Below are positions 60,402 to 64,000 of a stretch of 64,000 nt of DNA, piece by piece. Position 1 is the stretch's first letter. Every line of letters starts with the position of its first letter. Both the position numbers and the translations under genes were made by a program. A model generated the notes under the pieces. That model was not told the origin of the DNA. It saw only the letters and a list, made by a program, of their open reading frames with translations, and did not search any database. Source of the DNA: Liolophura sinensis (lineage: Eukaryota > Mollusca > Polyplacophora > Chitonida > Chitonidae); NCBI RefSeq assembly GCF_032854445.1, contig NC_088295.1, positions 29,508,470-29,572,469 on the forward strand, given 5' to 3'.

Positions 60402-61591
60402 CGCATGCCCGTCTCTAGTCATTAGGGAAAGATTTACTGAGAATGGCCTAGGTCATTCCAGCAACAACCATGATGATCTCTCTGTGTGGCACTAAAGCCT
60501 TGGCGGCAGGATGGCTTGATGCTGACACCAGTTGAACAGCGGCTTATAGATCGGTATTGGGCTGCGTGGCTCGCCTGCGTGGCTCGACGGGCTCTGAGCA
60601 AGGCAGTCCTGGCGGTCATTAGCAAAAGACTTTGTTAGACTGGCAAGCAGCAAAGGCCAAGTTCAGGCCATCCATCCGGAAATAGGGCTTCGTTTCCAGG
60701 CTGATCCAGAATATACCTGATCTTGCTGTTTTAAGCGCCAAAGGCTTAGTCCGCATCATCGTCAGTTACTTGAATTACTGTAGAGCGGGTCGTTCTCGAA
60801 CAGTTGAGACGCTAACACCAGTTGCCCGTTCAAATCTGGACTCGGGCAAGGAATTTGTAAGTGGGCTGCGGTCGTGGAAGCTTATGTAGCCGTGTGCACA
60901 GTCTAGTGTTCACCGAAGGCAAGGTTATCTTCCACCCAATATGGGGTTCGTGTCTGTAGGTCGTACATGGGACAGTTGGTGTGTAACGTGCCAAACGTTG
61001 GTAGTTTATTCTGCCAATAAAACTTTGAGGTATGAAAAATACTTAAACAACTATCAAACAAATATATATTCATGCTTGATAAATTAATGATTAATTATAT
61101 GGTTATATGTACTACACGGACGTCAGACTAATTAATCGTTTCCTGTCACAGCGTGCATGTCAACCGGTGAGGAATCCAGACATATAACGGATCACTTCGT
61201 GAATCAGCTGATAACTCTGTTATGTATCTTTACATTTATTTAATTTCCTCGTAATTTCGGCGTATATATTTCAGGTGGAATTGAAAAATCCAGTTTTCCA
61301 ACTGAATTTGGGACCATTCCTGTTGTGTGGTGCTAGTGAAGGTACATATTATTTTGTCTGTAAAATATCCCAAAGCTGGATATCTATCAGCGGTGGATTA
61401 CCGTAACGATTACCTAATGTATGCAAAAGGACCTGGTATGCTAAGGCGGGGAATAAGTCTCTGTGCAAGAAACTGTGCACCTGAAGAAGAGAAAATGACT
61501 ATAGCCGTGAGTGGCCTTACACTCGTACACTCGTAAGGCCACCTTTTTCAGTGCTGTTTTACTCTTCTTTTCCTGTTATATGGTAATCATG
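60402..61591. other. Inter-repeat spacer, no gene supported
   Basis: GC-richer over about 60284-60700, with an open minus-strand frame of 63 codons (60434-60625). A segment at 61275-61345 has exon-like boundaries (tttcag|gtgg and gaag|gtacat) but no recognised product. Confidence 0.35.
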
Positions 61592-61603
61592 CAACTTATA
61601 AAG

Positions 61604-61799
61604 GGTGGCCGAGATAGTTAATAGCCCAGACGCCTTTTATCGGCTGTCAGTTCAAGTCCAGTTCACGCTGGTTTCCACTCGGCCGTACTTGGATAGGTCT
61701 TCCAGCGGGCTCTCTCCAGTTTTCTCCCACCATAATGCAGGCCGCCGTCGTATAAGTGAAATACTCTTGAGTACGGCGTAAAACACCAATCAAATAATT
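61604..61799 (+). mobile_element. SINE family A, full length, 12-bp target-site duplication
   Basis: Bounded by caacttataaag at 61592-61603 and 61800-61811. It has the tRNA-like head (ggtggccgagatagttaata, cagttcaagtccag), the ggtttccactcggccgtact block, tcccaccataatgcaggccg, tataagtgaaatactcttga, and ends gtaaaacaccaatcaaataa. The exact duplication makes this the clearest retrotransposition event in the window. Confidence 0.95.
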
Positions 61800-61971
61800 C
61801 AACTTATAAAGCTCCAAAATGCATTGAAACAAAATGCACTAATCTCATGAAATCGAGAAATTGTAGCCCACTACAGTCACACTAAAATATCTTTTTTGTA
61901 TTAGACACCAACTAAATAAATATATCAAAACTGGTATTTTTTAGTCAACTTAATCATATTCGATATATAAC

Positions 61972-62022
61972 AAACAAACAAAAAAGGAAACAAAAACAAA
62001 AAAAACAAAACAAAAAAGAACA
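61972..62022 (+). repeat. A-rich (CAAA)n-like tract
   Basis: aacaaacaaacaaaaaagga and a further 30 bases of A/C sequence. Low complexity, about 100 bases before the second long repeat begins. It could be a retroposon tail, but no body was recognised. Confidence 0.7.
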
Positions 62023-62337
62023 ACATGCTTCATGTACTCCAAAGTGGGTGTGTTACTTCACTGTACTATAAAAGGACGCCTTCAGACATTATGAATTAAA
62101 AATAGGATTTTAATTGCATTTTTTTGGTAATAATATGGAAGTTCAACATATCAGTGTGTAGATCTTGTGTTGTTACGTGTCACTGACTAAAGGCAATTTG
62201 GTAGCTAGATTTTACAGACAGCTAAATATCGGCAACTCGCTTAAAGAAATAGAGTATAGATACATTACTTATTAATATGGTGCCACAATCTTCCATAACG
62301 AACATAATTTGTAATTATTATTCCTTAAACAGGCATA

Positions 62338-62577
62338 ATGGGATTTTTTGGCTTAAAACTTTTCTGTAAAGGCTCCTACCTTTTCAAGTGCGTGCTCTGC
62401 GGGAAGGCTATTCACTTGTCACCTGACAAAGAAAGACTTGTCGTTGACGTCTGCTCGCAGGATCTTAACAAAATGGCTACGTCATGTTGCCTCGACTTCT
62501 CGGCAAATGATTTCGCGACAACGACTGGAAGAATACCAGCAAATAATAAAACAATCGATCACACGTACTTTCATTAG
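62338..62577 (+). CDS. 79-aa Cys-rich ORF, copy 2 (possible exon)
   Basis: Identical in translation to 58739-58978 and likewise preceded by a ttaaacag acceptor-like sequence. Neither copy carries an inactivating change. See the first copy for the description of cysteines and termini. Confidence 0.3.
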   Translation: MGFFGLKLFCKGSYLFKCVLCGKAIHLSPDKERLVVDVCSQDLNKMATSCCLDFSANDFATTTGRIPANNKTIDHTYFH

Positions 62578-62658
62578 CGGAAAATTATAGGTCTCCGTCT
62601 CAGACCGTTCAGTGGATTAATCTAAGCTCAGACTGTATTGGGTCATCTTAAGCAACGG

Positions 62659-63009
62659 GACTGTCCCCGATAACACAGTTGTTAGAGTGTCCGCTTCGGA
62701 AGCGGTAGATCCAGGGTCGAGTCACACCTAAGACTTTAAAAGAGGAAGTTGTAACTTCCTCGCTTGGCGTTCAGCATGAAGGTGATAGTGCAACAACTGG
62801 TTGACCCGTATCAGTATAATGTCCCTGGCGGGGCGACTTACTTGCCTTCGGTAAGTCGTCTCAGTGAAGCTGCACTAGATAAAAGAGCGGTGGAAATCCG
62901 TCCTGCAACAAGGAGGCACATCACATGCACACTAAGGATTCCTTCGTCGTCATATGACTGAAAAATTGTTAAATACGATGTTGAACTCCAAGCACTCACT
63001 TACTCACTC
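62659..63009 (+). mobile_element. SINE family B, full length, copy 2
   Basis: Same element and same aagcaacgg flanks (62650-62658, 63010-63018) as at 59060. It differs near the tail (aatacgatgttg versus aatacgacgttg). It was copied with the surrounding DNA, not inserted independently. Confidence 0.93.
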
Positions 63010-64000
63010 AAGCAACGGAAAATCAGGTCATTTATACTTAAATATATGCAATTGCCTGGTATTTCTAGTTTATACATGCCGGTGAAATAAAATCCCTGGA
63101 ACATAAACAAGGCTGTTGTATCAAAGATAATAGTCCAGGTACTCATACGTAGGCACTCAATGTGGCCAAACATCGGTCCCTCATTGAAACAAACACGAAA
63201 TTATTCCAGATATCGCTAATCATGATCTCCGTTTGGTCTCCATAGTTGTGGACTCACATATAGGGGGATAAGCATTAATACTAGGCGTGATAAATGTTAT
63301 GGGGATTCTTGTTCAGAATATTTCAGAGATTTATTAAAATGATTTTGATTTGCAGTTGGTTAAAAAAAAGAATGATTGTGTATATATTAAATGATTAGTT
63401 TGAGTAATTCTATACCAGATAGATCGTAGCTGGGTTCTAGAGGATGTGTCAGTCCCTGCTATTTAAGCATTTACATGAACAGTTAAAATAAAAACCCAAA
63501 CTCATTTAAAATCACAAGAGGCCGGATTTTATCGGTTGCCTGTGACCATTTGCCAACTATCACACTGTCATAGCTGCTCTGGTCTTATATTAAATATTTT
63601 GATGTGTTTATTCCATCTATAGTTTGGAGGGTACATGTCACTGATTCTGTTGGACATACGCGAGGGTTTATATTTAACGTTCCAGTTAAGAAACAATTCA
63701 TGTAGCAAAGCATTAGGCATTATGCAACAATCGGCTCTATAGAATGGCTATGGACAAGATCTATGGTAGTTGATCCGATTGCAAATTCCTTATCAAACAT
63801 ATCATATGTAATATTGAGTCTTAATAATCGACTCCTTTGAAGCTTGCAACGCAGGTATACCACTGAGCTGTATTCATAACCCTCTTTGAAAGCAAGGTGC
63901 TCCTGCAGAATTCACGCAAAACCATGCAAGTCTGTTTCCAGAGCTTCTAACAAGGGCCAGACATTTCGTCTCTCCGAATAAGTGAAAGCCATGGAGACGG

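Larger units (their letters stand above)
62120..64000 (+). repeat. Long direct repeat, copy 2 (runs off the window)
   Basis: Second copy of 58520-60401, essentially identical after the first 100 bases. Together they make a tandem arrangement with period 3.6 kb. Confidence 0.95.

Overview
The window is AT-rich, gene-poor eukaryotic nuclear DNA. The best-supported gene is an invertebrate neurotrophin. With the many tRNA-derived SINEs of types I associate with molluscan genomes, it points to a lophotrochozoan, most likely a mollusc. That assignment is an inference. No rRNA gene, genuine tRNA gene, CRISPR array or prokaryotic feature was seen.

Two protein-coding genes are supported, both on the minus strand. 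(1) A complete neurotrophin gene at 26597-29046 has a TATA box, a 5' UTR with upstream ATGs, a three-codon first coding exon (ATG GCT CAG) ending in a consensus donor, a 1.5-kb intron, and a large second exon. The second exon encodes the rest of the signal peptide, a His/Lys-rich prodomain, a furin-type site and a six-cysteine cystine-knot domain. (2) An intronless orphan gene at 51479-52456 encodes 325 aa and has its own poly(A) signal; I do not recognise the family. Weaker exon candidates are a secreted-protein first exon (4674-4936, +), a terminal exon (20258-20685, -), a small exon-like ORF (30376-30612, -), and a 79-aa Cys-rich ORF present in both copies of a duplication (58739 and 62338, +).

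The rest is intergenic or intronic DNA full of repeats. At least three SINE families are present. Family A has a tail like caatcaaataaataaata. Family B ends in a (cact)n-type tail. A third family is represented at 12460 and 55988. Several copies keep target-site duplications, and one at 48600-49072 is an A/B chimera bounded by a single imperfect target-site duplication. Other mobile remains are a decayed non-LTR reverse transcriptase (43630-44080) that runs into a 47-bp tandem array, and a 220-bp MITE (44302-44521).

Tandem repeats include a 39-bp minisatellite open in both directions (36087-36440), a roughly 45-bp satellite with a 171-bp higher-order period (45366-46455), a (TA)n palindrome (8272-8365), an (ATATT)n tract (14845-14963) and several short arrays. 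The right end holds a nearly perfect tandem duplication of period 3.6 kb (58520 to the window end), which is either recent or an assembly duplication.
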